64,000 nt of DNA from Glycine soja (GCF_004193775.1 NC_041021.1:8314651-8378650), one strand, 5' to 3'. Counted from the stretch's first letter, positions 1 to 11,670 are shown. Translations and numbers: made by a program. The notes: a model not told the origin generated them from the letters alone.

Positions 1-1056
1 AGTGGAAGGTAGTACTAAACTTTTTATCCTTAGCCTTTAACCATGACCAAGCTAAGAAAATAGCATGATCTATGAATTTACAGGGATCAAAAGGTTTTCC
101 TTGGAAAATCAAATGATTCCTATGCTGCCATATAGAGCTAGTTAATGCAACCCACCACCCACATCTTGTACTGTGGTTCACATTTGCCCCAAACCCATCA
201 CAGAACTGATAAAAATGGTGAACCGGGGTAATGGAAAGGGGACCTACTACCCGAACCCAGCGCATAGATTCCCACCACAGGCCATTTGTCAGCTTACAGT
301 TGAAAAACAAATGACATACATCCTCCTGCACACAGCCACATAAGGAACAGGTGTCTTCCTGAGTAATAGCATTTCTTCTTAAAAGGTTGACCTTGGTAGG
401 TAGTCTATTTTTAAGTAGTCTCCAACTGAAGATCACAGCCCGAGGGGGAATTTTCAACTGCCATATAGTCTTAAAAATGTTGCCATCAGAATATACTGAA
501 GTGGTGTTCATGCATAAGCTATAAGCTGATCTAGTAGTATATTGACCATTAGATTCAGCCAACCACATCATATTATGTTTCACCTGTCTTTGAATAGGAA
601 CAAAACTGATTTCCTCCATAAACTGCACAGCCAAATGGCTTTCATGATCAAAGAGATTCCTCCTCCACCTCATGTCCCACCTCCAGCTATTATGATTAAA
701 ATGTCCTATTTGAGAGATGTAGTCCTTTTGCTGTCTACTTATAAGGAAAAGCTGATTATACTTCTGCTGCAGGGTGTGTTGTTCCCCTAGCCAGTTATCA
801 GTCCAGAATTTAATATTCTCCCCACTCCCAACCTTCCAAGCCAAGTTGTCTTTAAAGATACTGCAGTCCGACTGGTGATACAGATTTCTAATGTCTCTCC
901 ACCAGTGGGAAAAGCCTCTTTTGTCACTACCATTTTGGAATTCTGACCAACCACCATATTTTGAAGTTAAAATTCTGACCCAGAGCTGCTGTTGCTCAGA
1001 TGCAAAAGCCCATATCCATCTTCCCATCAGAGCTAAATTGAATTTAGAGATATCCT
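1..1056 (-). pseudogene. LINE ORF2 C-terminal zinc-binding region (zf-RVT), broken
   Basis: Continuation of ORF2 after the RT thumb. Translation of the minus strand around 360-320 gives a short Cys motif (DTCSLCG) followed by a VCHLFF-like stretch, the hallmark of the zf-RVT domain that follows RT in plant LINE-derived sequences. Further left, WWESMRWV and a Trp-rich tail are seen. The reading frame is interrupted. The window starts before the ORF ends. Confidence 0.75.
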
Positions 1057-2566
1057 TTATCCCGAGGCCCCCTCAGTCTTAGGCAAACAAATATCATCCC
1101 ATTTGACCCAAGGAATTTTTTTGTGGTCATTGTCCCCACCCCACAAAAAATTTCTTTGGAGGGATATCAACTTTTTGACTATCCTATGAGGAATTTTAAA
1201 AAAGGAAAGGAGATAAATTGGGAGGGAATTAAGGACAGAATTGATAAGGGTGATCTTCCCAGCCATGGATATATCTCTTTGAGCCCATTTGGCTAATTTA
1301 GACTTGAATTTAGAAATGAGAGGCTCCCACACCAGCTGGCTAGAAGGATTAGCCCCAATAGGTAAGCCTAAATAGAGGAAAGGATATTCCAGCTGTTGAC
1401 AGTGCAAAATATTGGCTGCTTCCAAAGACCAATTGACTCCACCCCCTATTATCCCAAACCGACTTTTAGCAAAGTTAATCTTTAAACCATAAGCTAATTC
1501 ATATCCTCTTAATAAGGCCTTTATAACATGAATATTCTCCCACACAACCTCTCCTACAAAGACAGTATCATCAGCATACTACAAAATGTTGATAGGCTCC
1601 TTTTTCTTTCCAACCAAGAAGCTTCTATAGAGGTTTTTCTGGTCTGCTTGTCTCATCATACCAGTAATACCTTCACCTACAATATTGAATAGTAAGGGAG
1701 CTAGGGGATCCCCTTGTCTCAAACCCCTTGTAGGGAGAAATTCCTTAGAAGGGCTGCCATTAATCAAAATTCATATAGATGCTGAGTGGAGGCAAGCTGA
1801 TATCTAGACCAAATATCACTTGTCTCAATCTATTTGCTAATAACTTAGCTATCACCTTGTACATACATCCAATCAAGGAGATTGGTCTGTAGTCATCAAA
1901 TGACTGGGGGTGTTTGGTTTTGGGAATTAGAGCTATGAAAGAAGCATTACTGCCTCTAGGGAAGCTGCCATGCACATGGAATTCATCTACGAATCTTTTG
2001 AAGTCAGTTTTCATCATTTCCCAAAATTCTTTAATGAATTTGAAGTTGAAGCCATCAGGTCCAGGACATTTGTCCCCATCACAACTCCACACTGCTTCTT
2101 TGATCTCCAAATCCGAAAAAGGAACAACCAAAAACTCCCTCTGCTCCTGGTTTATTGAAAAGAATTGCACTCCATCAAGAGTGGGTCTACAAAACTGCTG
2201 CTCAGTAAATCTGTTGAGGGAAAAATTCACAGCCTCCTTCTTAACATCATTGGGGTTCTGAATCCATTCACCCTGAATGAGAAATCCTTGAAGACCATTA
2301 TAATCTCTTCTGAAATTGATGACTTTATGGAAATAAGTTGAGTTGCTGTCCCCTTATTTTAGCCATTTAGCTCTAGATTTCTGCCTTAATAAAGATTCAT
2401 AAGCTGTTGAGGCCTCCCACAATTCTTGCTGTAATTCTCTCTTAGAATTTATCTCATCATCAGATAGGCTTCTATTAGATGCTAAATCCTGCACTTCATT
2501 GAGCTTCTTCTGAATTTTGTGGATCCCCTTATCATTTATGAATTGTGCAGTTTGCAAATGAAACAA
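1057..2566 (-). pseudogene. LINE ORF2 reverse transcriptase region, broken
   Basis: Codes (when intact) for the reverse transcriptase that copies LINE RNA at the nicked target. The piece at 2230-1760 carries the RT fingers with CPGPDGFNFKF and YRPISLIG. The piece at 1767-1579 carries GLRQGDPLAPLLFNI. The catalytic YADD lies at 1578-1567, and the codon just before it is TAG (1581-1579), where this family usually has Gln. The piece at 1545-1057 carries GLKINFAKSR and the thumb (YLGLPIG). There is a frame change near 1765. The two pieces either side of the TAG share a frame. The 2566-2354 piece is the helical linker ahead of RT and ends at a TAA/TAG-type stop. Confidence 0.88.
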
Positions 2567-3132
2567 CTACTAGTACTATTGTAGACAAGTTTTCCTTCTC
2601 CATTACTCACGGAAAAAGCTAAACCCATTATCATTATGGTTCTTCTCTATTTGAATACTGGACAACCCTCATATTGTTGATAAAAGGCTTTAAATACACC
2701 GTGGCTAATTTCTGTATGGTTTTTTTTAGGGTTATCATTTGCTACTGCTAATTGGCGTTGCTGTGGAAGCGCTTTGATTATATCTTTGAAGCCTCGAACT
2801 CAGGTATTTATATGTTTGATTCTAAAACTAATTTAAAATTGTTGTTGTATGCATAACTGGTATATTTGTAACTTATGCTATGCCTGTCTACATGACCTTT
2901 CTTTCATTGGACTGATATGTTCATGCGTTCTGTATATATATGTTGTGACTGCCATTGCCATTCTCTCTGTCTTGTATTATGTTTTTCTTATCAGCAAAAT
3001 TATAATTTGTATTGAAATAAAGTACCAGAGGTACTAATTACAAAGGTATGGACTATTATATGTAGTACATAAGTAGTCTAATAGGTCTACTTGTGTAGTG
3101 TACAAGTATTTCTGAAACTATGTGCACTCCCT
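2567..3132. other. unassigned sequence between two LINE fragments
   Basis: No convincing gene. A stretch at about 2731-2811 is preceded by a T-run ending in AG and followed by AG/GTATTT, so it looks a little like an exon. Its translation matches nothing I recognise, and one frame stops within 16 codons. It may be an internal part of the CACTA element whose 3' end lies at 4381-5498, but that is only a guess from position. Confidence 0.35.
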
Positions 3133-4290
3133 CTACAAAAACAAAAAGCCTTGTCTAATATTACTTGACCACTGATTATAGTGGACTGTGAAGTCCTTCT
3201 CAAATTGTCTAAGCCAAGTCCAAATTATAAAGATAGCATCTTCAAAAAGCCGATTAGTATCAAATTCTGCATTTGCAAACAAAATTCTGTTTCTGAGCTT
3301 CCATATAGACCATGTTACTGGTAGCCACCAATACCTCCATCGCTTAGCCCTTAATCCTTCCATCTGGATAGAAATGTGTTGCATGAAGTGCTGTTTCGGG
3401 CTGAAGGGGAAAGCGCCTTTGATATTCATCCATGACATCGATTCCCACCAAATTGGTTGGATTTTGATGCAATGAATAAATAGGTGATCTGTATGTTCCT
3501 TTTTCGTAGATTCTGCTTTGTGGGCAGTCTGCCCCTGCATAATCTCCAAGCGAATACCGCAATTTTGCTAGGTATCTTTGTCTTCCATAGTTCCATACTC
3601 CAACCCTCCTTCTGGCCATCAGCAATTTCCTCCCATATCAGATTGTAGGCGCTGCGAGTTGTGTAAATCCCTGATGAATCTTCTATCTACTCCCAAGTGT
3701 CAATTTGCTGTTGCTGTATGCTTTGTCCTTGTACCTCCCTAAGGAAACTGATGGCAGTATCAATTTCATTGTCAAAAAGCAGTCTTCTCCATGAAAAATT
3801 CCATTCCCAGCCCGTGTCATTTTGAGTTCCTATCTGCCTAATGGTGTGATTCTGCTATGAGGATATAATAAACAGCCTGGGGTACCTTTCTGCTAGCTAC
3901 TCCTCTTGATTAATCCACTTATCTATCCAGAATCTAACTTTCTCTCCATCCCCCACCTTCCACCTCATGTTATTTTGAATAACCAGTCCCTGTTGAGATT
4001 GATTGAAAGCTTGCTTTACATCCCTCCACCAAACACATTGTTTTGCTGAAATTCCTGTTTCTTCAAGGTTCCTCCATCCACCATATTTGGAATTCAAAAC
4101 TCTGGTCCACAGCTCACCATTTTGTTGCATTAATAGCCCCTATAGGTATGCCAAGATACACAAAAAGAAGAGTTAAGCAGCTGCAGTTCAAGTACTTTGC
4201 TGCATCATGCTTCCATTGATCAGAAATCTCGACAGCTCCGAATCTACTTTTACCAAAATTAATTTTCAGACCCGATAGTTCAAGGTACGT
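3133..4290 (-). mobile_element. second LINE fragment, internally deleted
   Basis: Minus-strand L1-type ORF2 remnant. Near 4290-4140 it reads GLKINFGKSRFGA and YLGIPIG, the RT thumb. It then passes within a few codons to LWTRVLNSKYGGW (about 4110) and RWKVGDGEKVRFWIDKW (about 3960-3910), which normally lie several hundred residues further on. An internal deletion at about 4135 is therefore likely. The zf-RVT tail with its Cys/His region (DHLFIHC) and IWWESM lies at 3549-3133. It is related to, but clearly diverged from, the LINE at 1-2566. It abuts CACTA sequence on the right and probably inserted into that element. Confidence 0.8.
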
Positions 4291-4380
4291 CATTTACATA
4301 AAACTTCCACTTATATATATTTCTTTATGTGTCTATACACTAGTTGTTTAATTAATATCCAAATTTCATTATGTATTTAG

Positions 4381-4653
4381 TGTAATAGACAAAAAGGAAC
4401 TACTGAGTGCGGCTACTATGTCATGCACTGGATGTCCACCATCATTTTAGGAAGTTTTAGAAATAATTGGGAAGCGGTAAGTTTATTTCAAAGAAAATCG
4501 ATTTATTTATAATTTGTATTACATTATTAACTTAATATGATTTATTTAATCATGCAGTATTTTAACGACCCTAGACCATTGGAGCCTGAGAGATTAAAAG
4601 CATTGCGGATTCAGTGGGCACAGTTTTATCTCCGAGTTAGAGATCAGGCCTAG
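4381..4653 (+). pseudogene. CACTA-associated Ulp1-like cysteine protease, C-terminal two exons
   Basis: Two exons. Exon A spans 4381-4476, after an acceptor ending TTTAG, and ends at a donor GTAAGT. Exon B spans 4558-4653, after an acceptor ending GCAG, and stops at TAG. Both junctions are in phase 0. Exon A has the motif GTTECGYYVMHW, with the catalytic Cys of the C48 (Ulp1/SUMO-protease) fold and the usual upstream Gln. Exon B (about 31 residues) has the DPRPLEPERL tail typical of these transposon ORFs. The His and Asp of the triad would lie upstream and are not present. Proteins of this kind are common second ORFs of plant CACTA and Mutator-like elements; their role in transposition is not established. 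Confidence 0.75.
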
Positions 4654-4929
4654 GATTTAGGGACATTTTTTAACATTTTTGACATTTTTTACATTTTCTA
4701 TGTAACACGAACATTGAATTCATTTGTTGATTGTTCTTTATAATATATAAATCAATTATTTGATGTTTATTATCATTAAAATTGCTTCAAAACAGAATAA
4801 AATGCTTATTTTCTGTGAATTGGGCCTCCTGAAATTACATTTGACAGGTACAATTTTGGGTTTATTGTAAAAACAGAAAGTATATATAAAAAAAAATTTG
4901 AAAACAACATTGGTTATTAACAAAAACCA

Positions 4930-5485
4930 ATGTTAATATCATAACCAACATCGGTTATAATAGAAAACCGATGTTAACGTTTGTATATTAACATCGGTTT
5001 TTTGCGTATAATCGATGTCAGAGTTTGTATTTTAACATCGGTTATCTGTGGATAACCAATGTCAACTATTGTACATTAACATCGGTTAATTATAAATAAC
5101 CGATGTGAATATTTGAATAGTAACATCGGTTATTTATAATTAACCGGTGTTATACCCAAAGAACTACATCAAATAAGTGTAAGCATCATCAACGTTGACA
5201 TCGGTTTTCTAGAAAAACGGATGTTAAGGGCATACATTAACATCGGTTATTCTAAAAAACCGATGTTAAACTAACATATTAACATCGGTTTTATTGGAAA
5301 ACCGATGTCAACATTCATCATGCGTACACTTTTTTTGCTGTTGTTCATTGTTTTTAACATCGGTTATTTAGAGAACCGATGTTGTCATATGTATGTTAAC
5401 ATCGGTTTTGATTCATCATCGTCACTTTCAACATCGGTTTTAGAACCGATGTAGAATGTTCTAAATAACCGATGTTGAAAGTGTA
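4930..5485 (+). repeat. CACTA subterminal inverted-repeat array (AACATCGGTT)
   Basis: About ten imperfect hairpins, each AACATCGGTT, a 4-10 base loop, then AACCGATGTT, spaced 40-60 bp apart. In En/Spm-type elements such subterminal motifs are where the transposase binds. The density rises toward the terminus at 5498, as expected for this role. Confidence 0.8.
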
Positions 5486-5881
5486 TTTTCTAATAATGAC
5501 TATGAAAGTCATTTTTTAGTTTTGGTCCTTTGTTTTTACTGGAAGTTTTGGTCCTTGTTAATTTATTTAAATCCTCTTATTAAAATATTTTTAAGACTAA
5601 TTCAAAATAAACAAATAATAGGGGCTAAAACAAAAAAAATTGATTTATTGCAAGGACTAAATTAAAATAGCAAGGACTAAAACTATAAAATTAAAAAAAA
5701 AATTACAAGGACCAAAAGTCAACCAAAATGTTATAAGAGATCCAAAATAAAATACAACTATATATTTGAGAGAATAAAAATAAATTGAAGTTACTTAAAA
5801 TTTTTACAAGATCAATACTGATTTTATAATATAAATATGTAATAATTAATGTACTATATCTGCTGTATAATAGAAGATCTG

Positions 5882-6195
5882 ATTCTATAAAAAGGTTTGA
5901 CTTTATGAGATGATGCCATGTGATGTCCATATCCATTTTCTTTAAATAATTTAATTAATTAACACATATTCTATATATTCTATTTTATTCTATTAAATTG
6001 ATTTAATCATTCCACTAAATCTTAAATTAATTGATATAGTATCTATTATATAAAGAATGTTTGATTCTATGGAGTGATGTCATGTGACAACTCTATATTT
6101 ATTCCCTTCAAATAATTTAATTAATTAATGTAGATTTATTTTATTTTATTTTATTTTATTAAATTGATTTAATCATTTCATTAAATATTAAATTA
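5882..6195. repeat. imperfect tandem duplication, period about 164 bp
   Basis: Two diverged copies (about 5882-6046 and 6047-6195). Both contain TTTGA-TTATG-GA-TGATG-CATGTGA-like sequence, then AAATAATTTAATTAATTAA, TTTTATT runs, and AAATTGATTTAATCATT. The second copy has an expanded TTTTA run. Origin unknown. Confidence 0.7.
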
Positions 6196-6314
<119 letters not shown>

Positions 6315-6854
6315 CACACACATATGTATATATAAATTGTTTGATTCAAATTTATTGATAATTAAATATTTTATTTACCATTCTCTTAATATTTCCATCG
6401 AATCTTAGGGGAGTGTATTCAATTAGGATTTCAAATAATTTTAAAATATTTTTTTATAAAAAAATATTGTAATATTCAATCAAAACTATCAGGATTTTTT
6501 TAAAGGAATATAATAAAATTCATTGGTATTCAATTAAGATTTTTTATAACTTATATACAGTTGGCATTCAAAGTAATAGATTTTGATGAATTATTTTTTA
6601 AGATGAATTTCACATGACTTTTTAGTAAAAAAAATATAAATATTACTTTTATAAAACAATCTCACTCAAATCCTTGAGATTTTTCTAAAATCTTTTTGTT
6701 ATTAGACTTTTCTTTTTCCCACAGGACCCAATCCCTTCTTATATACTTTCTCCCATCACATATGAATTTTTCATGCTTCTATGTTAAACCCTAAAAAGCT
6801 ACACATAACATTAGAATTATTCTTACCATTGGCATCATAATAGGGTTAAGAATA

Positions 6855-7173
6855 TGATATGAGATATTTTTGTAAATAAATCAAACTTGTGTAATAAGAG
6901 GGAATAAAGCATCAAGAGAGGGACTCAATTGTAATTAGTTAAGAGGTAGTTAGAATAACAGACTTTCCCAACTAGGAAGTTGTTAGACAGTTAGAGGGGT
7001 TGTTACCCATAAATAGAGGTTGACCCTCTTTGATTCAGTTTTGATTAGAAATTTTGTAAAGAACACTCTTGTATCTCCATTTCCCTTCTAATAAGATTCG
7101 GATGCCATTCCTTCATTGGCTTCCCTACTTTTCTCTATAATTCTTCGAGTCTTCTCCTAGATTTACCTTAACA
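6855..7173 (+). repeat. 5' LTR of the chromovirus-type element
   Basis: Matches 11689-11993 along its length. It carries a TATA-like CCCATAAATAGAGG near 7008-7020 that would start the element RNA. It has about 16 extra bases (TTAGACAGTTAGAGGG region, near 6980) absent from the 3' copy, and scattered substitutions, so the insertion is old. It ends ...CCTTAACA at 7173. Confidence 0.92.
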
Positions 7174-7187
7174 AGTGTTATCAGCCT
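7174..7187 (+). other. primer binding site, degenerate
   Basis: AGTGTTATCAGCC directly follows the 5' LTR. The usual plant site complementary to initiator Met-tRNA is TGGTATCAGAGC-like. This copy matches only in part (the TATCAG core), consistent with decay. Confidence 0.6.
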
Positions 7188-7211
7188 GTAACCTTCCAAG
7201 CGTGACCAGCC

Positions 7212-8250
7212 ATGGCGGATGCTACACAGAATCGCGTTCTTGAACGTGAAATTGAAGATCACATGTAGAATAATCTCAGTTCCAAGATTGATGAAAGATT
7301 CATGGAAATGGCAGCTTCGATGCAGCAAACTCTTCACGATTCCCTGACGCAGTCGTTAGCCTTGTCGATGTCGTAGCAAATGCAGGACCTTCTACACAAC
7401 AATAGTAAGGGCGCAAATCATTCTCCAACGGGGGGAAACCCAATTCGAGGTGAGAGATCTTCTTATTCTTGCAGAACACGTCTAGCTAGAATTGATTTTT
7501 CGCATTTTTCTGGTGATGATGTTAAACAATGGTTAATTCAATGCAATAAGTTCTTTTCTATTGATAACACACCTGAGGAGTTTAAGGTAAGGTTGGCGGT
7601 GGTACATTTCGAAGGGAAAGCCCTTCAATGGCATAGCTCATATGTGAAGTTTGTAGGATTGCAAAACTTACCACCTTGGCCAGAATATACGAGAAATTTA
7701 ATTGAAAGGTTTGGTAAAGTATGTGATGATCCTATGGCCGAATTGATGCAATTGAGGCAGAAAGGATCGATAGTGGACTACCATGAAGCTTTTGATGCTA
7801 TTGTAGCTCGTTTTGATCTGAGTGAGGGGCATGGGCCGAGTTGCTTTTTTTTTTTTGGGGGGGGGGGGGGGGGTGGGCTTAAACAAGAAGTCTAGATGCT
7901 TGTTCGAATGTTTTAACCAAATTCTATCCGACATGCCTTCACATTAGCAAAAATGCATGAGGCAAAAACTATGCATGGTTCTGTTACAAAATCTTGGACT
8001 AAGCAGTCTAAACCTGAGGCTTCTTCTAAGCCACCATTGTTGCCTACACCTCCTAAGTCTGTTTCCAAGATGCAAGATACCCTTAAAACAAAACAACAAA
8101 CCTCTAAAACTTTAACCCCTGCGTATATGAGTGATAAAGGGTTATGTTATTTCTGTGATGAACCCTTTATGCCTAAGCATGGATTGAGTCATAAAACACT
8201 ACAATTGCATGTGATGGAAGTGGATCAGTTATAAGAAGGTGCGAAGGAAG
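7212..8250 (+). pseudogene. gag (nucleocapsid polyprotein), broken
   Basis: Starts at ATG 7212 (MADATQNRV). A retrotransposon gag domain follows at 7480-7820 (FSGDDVKQWLIQCNKFF, ALQWHSSYV, VDYHEAFDAIVARFDLSEGH), then a zinc-knuckle region near 8140-8200 (CYFCDEPFMPKHG). The last Cys of the CCHC motif is not visible. In-frame stops are at 7266 (TAG), 7374 (TAG), 7893 (TAG) and about 7912 (TAA). A T12G17 homopolymer pair (7845-7873) replaces coding sequence after the gag domain. The frame is shared with the protease that follows, so gag and pol were a single ORF. Confidence 0.85.
7845..7873 (+). repeat. T12G17 homopolymer pair inside gag
   Basis: Twelve T then seventeen G, with only one base before the next GGG. 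It translates as Phe and Gly runs and is unlike the rest of the gene. The G-run could fold as a quadruplex. Such a run may also mark a sequencing or assembly error. Confidence 0.95.
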
Positions 8251-8252
8251 AA

Positions 8253-11200
8253 GTGTTGCTTGAAAATGCAATGGGGTCCAGCTCTATAGATCCTCAAATT
8301 TCTGTCCATGCCTTCACGGGAATTGCCAATTTCAACACCATGCGTGTGACAGGCTACTACCAAAATAAGCCTCTCCATGTGTTGATTGGCAGTGGGAGTA
8401 CCCACAATTTTCTGGACATTGAGGTGGCCAAGAGATTGGGTTGCAAAAGTGATGCTTTTGATTCCCTGAGTGTGGTGGTTGTTGATGGCACAAAGTTAAA
8501 CGTGTCTGCAGTCGTTAGAGGATTCCAGTGGACAATTTAGCAAACCAAATTCACTTGTGATATGTTACTCATTCCATTGGGATGCTGCAATTTGGTCTTG
8601 GGAGTGGAGTTGTTGGTTTCCTTGGGTGATATTGTATGGAATTTTAATAAGTTATAGATGGAGTTCTATGTTAAGGGAATGAGACATGTGTTGAGAGGGG
8701 CCTCTATTGGGTTGAAAATAGTATGAAGCAACAATTGGGGAAGGCTATGTCACCTGGTGTTCATTTGTCAATTTTGCAAGTATGTGATGGACAAAGGGGT
8801 CTTCTAAACTCACTTACTACTAAAGCTATTGATAAAGAAGTCCTTCCTATTGTTGTCAAGTTATTGGATGAGTTCTCTGATTTATTTCAGGAACCTAATG
8901 GGTTACCTCCTAGCAGCCCTGGTCATGACCATCAGATTCCACTAGTTCCAGGTGTTGGTACTATCAATAAGAGACCATACAGGTATGCTAAACAGCAGAA
9001 AGATGAGATTGATAAGTTGGTACAAGAATACTTGTCAACTGGTATAATTCAAAATAGTAGTAGTCCCTTTGCAAGCCTAGTAGTCTTGGTGGGCAAAAAG
9101 GATGGATCATGGAGGTTGTGTGTGGATTACAGGGATCTTAACAAGCATACAGTTAAGAAAAAGTTCCCAATTCCTTTAGTAGATGATCTGTTGGATGAAT
9201 TGGCTGGTTCTAGCATTTTCTCCAAAATTGATTTGAGGTCAGGATATAATTAAGTGAGAATGGATCCTGCTGATGTGTATAAGACTGCTTTTAAGATTCA
9301 TGTTGGGCATTTTGAATACTTAGCGATGCCCTTTGGTCTCACTAATGCACCAGCAACACTTCAAGGGCTTATGAACTCAATTTTTAAGGAGTTTTTGTGG
9401 AAGTTTCTATTGGTGTTCTTTAATGACATTTTAGTTTACAACTATTCATTGGAAGACCATTTGCTGCATTTACACAAAGTTTTGGCAACTATGAGGGCAA
9501 ATTCCTTGTTTGCTAAAAGGAGTAAGTGCTATTTTGGGGTTTCTAAGGTAGAGTACCTTGGCCACTTCATTTCTAAAGAGGGGGTATCAACTGATCCAGC
9601 TAAAGTGCACGCAGTAGACTAGTGGCCATTACCTCAAACTTTGAAACAACTTAGAGGCTTCCTGGGGTTAACTGGATATTATAGAAGGTTTGTCAAGGGA
9701 TATGGAGGCATTGCTAAACCCTTAACTAACATGCTTTAAAAAGATAACTTTATCTAGTCTGATGCAGCAAAATTGGTTTTTCAGCAATTAAAGAAGAAGC
9801 TTACTGAGGCTCCAGTTCTGGCTTTACTTGACTTTTCAAAAATCTGTATGGTGGAGGTGGATGCTTCAGGTTTGGGAATTGGAGCAGTCTTGATGCAAGA
9901 TCACCATCCTATAGCTTACATAAGTAGACATTTGAATCACCAACAATAGTCTTACTCTACTTATGAAAAGGAGTTATCGGCTGTGGTTATGGTTGTCCAA
10001 AAATGGAGACATTATTTGCTTAATACTCATTTTATCATTAGAACTGATCGTCGAAGGTTGAAGTTCATTTTGGCTCAAAAATGGACTACTGCATTGCAGC
10101 AAAAATGGTGGGTGAAATTAATGGAGTTTGATTTTTCAATTGAGTATAAGCAAAGACATGATAATGTAGCTGCTGATGCCTTGTCTCGAGTGGAACTAGT
10201 TGCTTGTCAAGCTCTCATTGTTCATCAGGTGGTTTCTGAATTGGTGATCAAGATTAAAGCCTCTTAGGATTCAGATCCTGTAGTTTAGAGGGTTATTTCA
10301 GAATTACAAGCGAACTCTGGATCTCACAAACATTATTCTTGGAGGGATGGGGAGTTAATGAAGAAAGGAAGACTAGTTGTGGGTAGAGATGATGCTTTAA
10401 GACAAGATATTCTTCTGCATTTTCATGCTTCTGCCCCAGCTGATCACTCAGGCAGAAATGCAACCTTACAAAGGCTCAAATCTATGGTCTATTGGAAAGG
10501 GATGAGCAAGGATGTTAGAGCTTTTGTTCAAAAATGCAGTGTATGTCAGAAGTATAAATATGAGATCAAGGCTTCTCCTCGATTGCTGCAACCATTGCCT
10601 CCTGATCTGGTTTGGCAACACATTACCATTGATTTTATAGAAGTCTTGCCTAATTCCTTTGGTAAGCAGGTGATTTTTGTAGTAGTTGATAGGTTGAGCA
10701 AGGCAGCCCACTTTATGGCTCTTTCTCATCCTTATTCTATTGCTGATGTTGCTCAATCCTTCCTTGATCATGTATTCAAGTTGCATGGATTTCCAGATTC
10801 TATCACCAATGACAAAGATTCAATATTTCTCAGTCAGTTTTGGCGGGACCTTATGGCTTTTCAGGGTGTTCAGGTCCAGTTCTCCACAGCTTATCACCCT
10901 TAGACGGACAACCAAATGGAGATTGTTAACAGGTGTTTGGAAACATATTTGAGGTGTATGTTTGCAAATTCACCCTTTCAATGGTCTAAGTGGTTACCCC
11001 TAGCTGAATGGTGGTATAACACCACCTTTCACAGCTCTATTCAAGCTACTCCTTATGAAGAGGTGTATGGACAACCCCTACCTATGAATCTGCCTTACTT
11101 AGAAGGAGCTTCTAAGATTGAGTTGGTGGATAGAAGCCTCTTGAGGAGGGAGGAGATGCTGAAACTCATTAAGTTTCACATGAAGAGGGCCCGGGATAGA

Positions 11201-11659
11201 ATGAAACAACTGGCAGATAAACATAGATCTAAGAGGCAGTTCAGTGTTGGCGATATGGTCTATGTTAAATTGCACCCTTATCGGCAAATTTCCATAGCTG
11301 CCAGAAGCAATGTGAAGCTTCCCCCCTAGTTTTATGGCCCATTTCAGGTATTGGAACAAATTGGTGCAGTGGCCTACAAGATCAAGCTTCCTTCGGGTTC
11401 AAGCATACATGATGTATTTCATGTCTCTCAGTTGAAGAAACATGTGGTAGATGTAGTAACTTCTGCAAGTCTTTCAAGTTCAGTAGAAGGAGATCCTCTA
11501 ATCAAAGAACCTGAAGCTATTTTGGATCACATGACACTAAAGAGAAGGGGTCAAGTTGTTACTAAGGTACTAGTAAAGTGGAAGCATAGCTTGCCAGAGG
11601 ATGCAACTTGGGAATTTTTGTTTGATTTGAAGCAGAAGTATCCTCACTTCCAGCCTTGA
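8253..11659 (+). pseudogene. pol: protease, RT, RNase H, integrase, chromodomain; multiple stops
   Basis: Domains in order. Protease is near 8370-8420, where the active-site motif reads LIGSGSTHNF, with Gly where the family has the catalytic Asp. RT is at 8950-9620 ([16 protein letters not shown]; the catalytic box reads FFND, so its first Asp is lost). RNase H is at 9850-10190 (VDASGLGIGAVL, YSTYEKELSAVV, ADALSR). Integrase is at 10430-11090 (HHCC region, ITIDFIE, ITNDKDSIF). The chromodomain is at 11410-11650 (DVFHVSQLKK, VLVKWKHSLPEDATWE). A frame change lies between 8540 and 8723. From there one frame is broken only by stops at 9251, 9620, 9737, 9755, 9947, 10265, 10286, 10901 and 11327. 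Confidence 0.9.
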
Positions 11660-11670
11660 GGACAAGATTG

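Larger units (their letters stand above)
1..2566 (-). mobile_element. L1-type LINE fragment (non-LTR retrotransposon)
   Basis: Minus-strand remnant of a plant L1-type LINE ORF2. Reading from 2566 leftwards it holds the linker between endonuclease and RT, the RT domain, and a C-terminal zinc-binding segment that runs off the left edge. No endonuclease domain is seen upstream of 2566, so the copy is 5'-truncated, as expected for target-primed reverse transcription. The 3' UTR, poly(A) tail and target duplication lie outside the window. Several frames and stops break the coding sequence, so the copy is dead. No flanking duplication can be checked from here. Confidence 0.88.
4381..5498 (+). mobile_element. 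CACTA (En/Spm, Tgm-like) DNA transposon, 3' end
   Basis: Right-hand end of a CACTA transposon. It starts with the final coding exons of a Ulp1-type protease, then a 3' UTR, then about 550 bp of AACATCGGTT/AACCGATGTT subterminal repeats, and ends TTTTCTAATAATG at 5486-5498. That terminus is one base off the complement of the CACTATTAGAAAA end I associate with the soybean Tgm family (from memory). The left end and transposase are not recognised in the window, so this is a fragment or is split by the LINE on its left. Confidence 0.75.

Noticed and set aside
2731..2811. Exon with acceptor and donor-like flanks
   Set aside because: Translation matches nothing, and the favoured frame stops quickly; splice-like flanks are common by chance in AT-rich DNA.
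4930..5485. Hairpins as microRNA precursors
   Set aside because: Stems are only about 10-12 bp with tiny loops and lie in a CACTA subterminal region, which explains them better.
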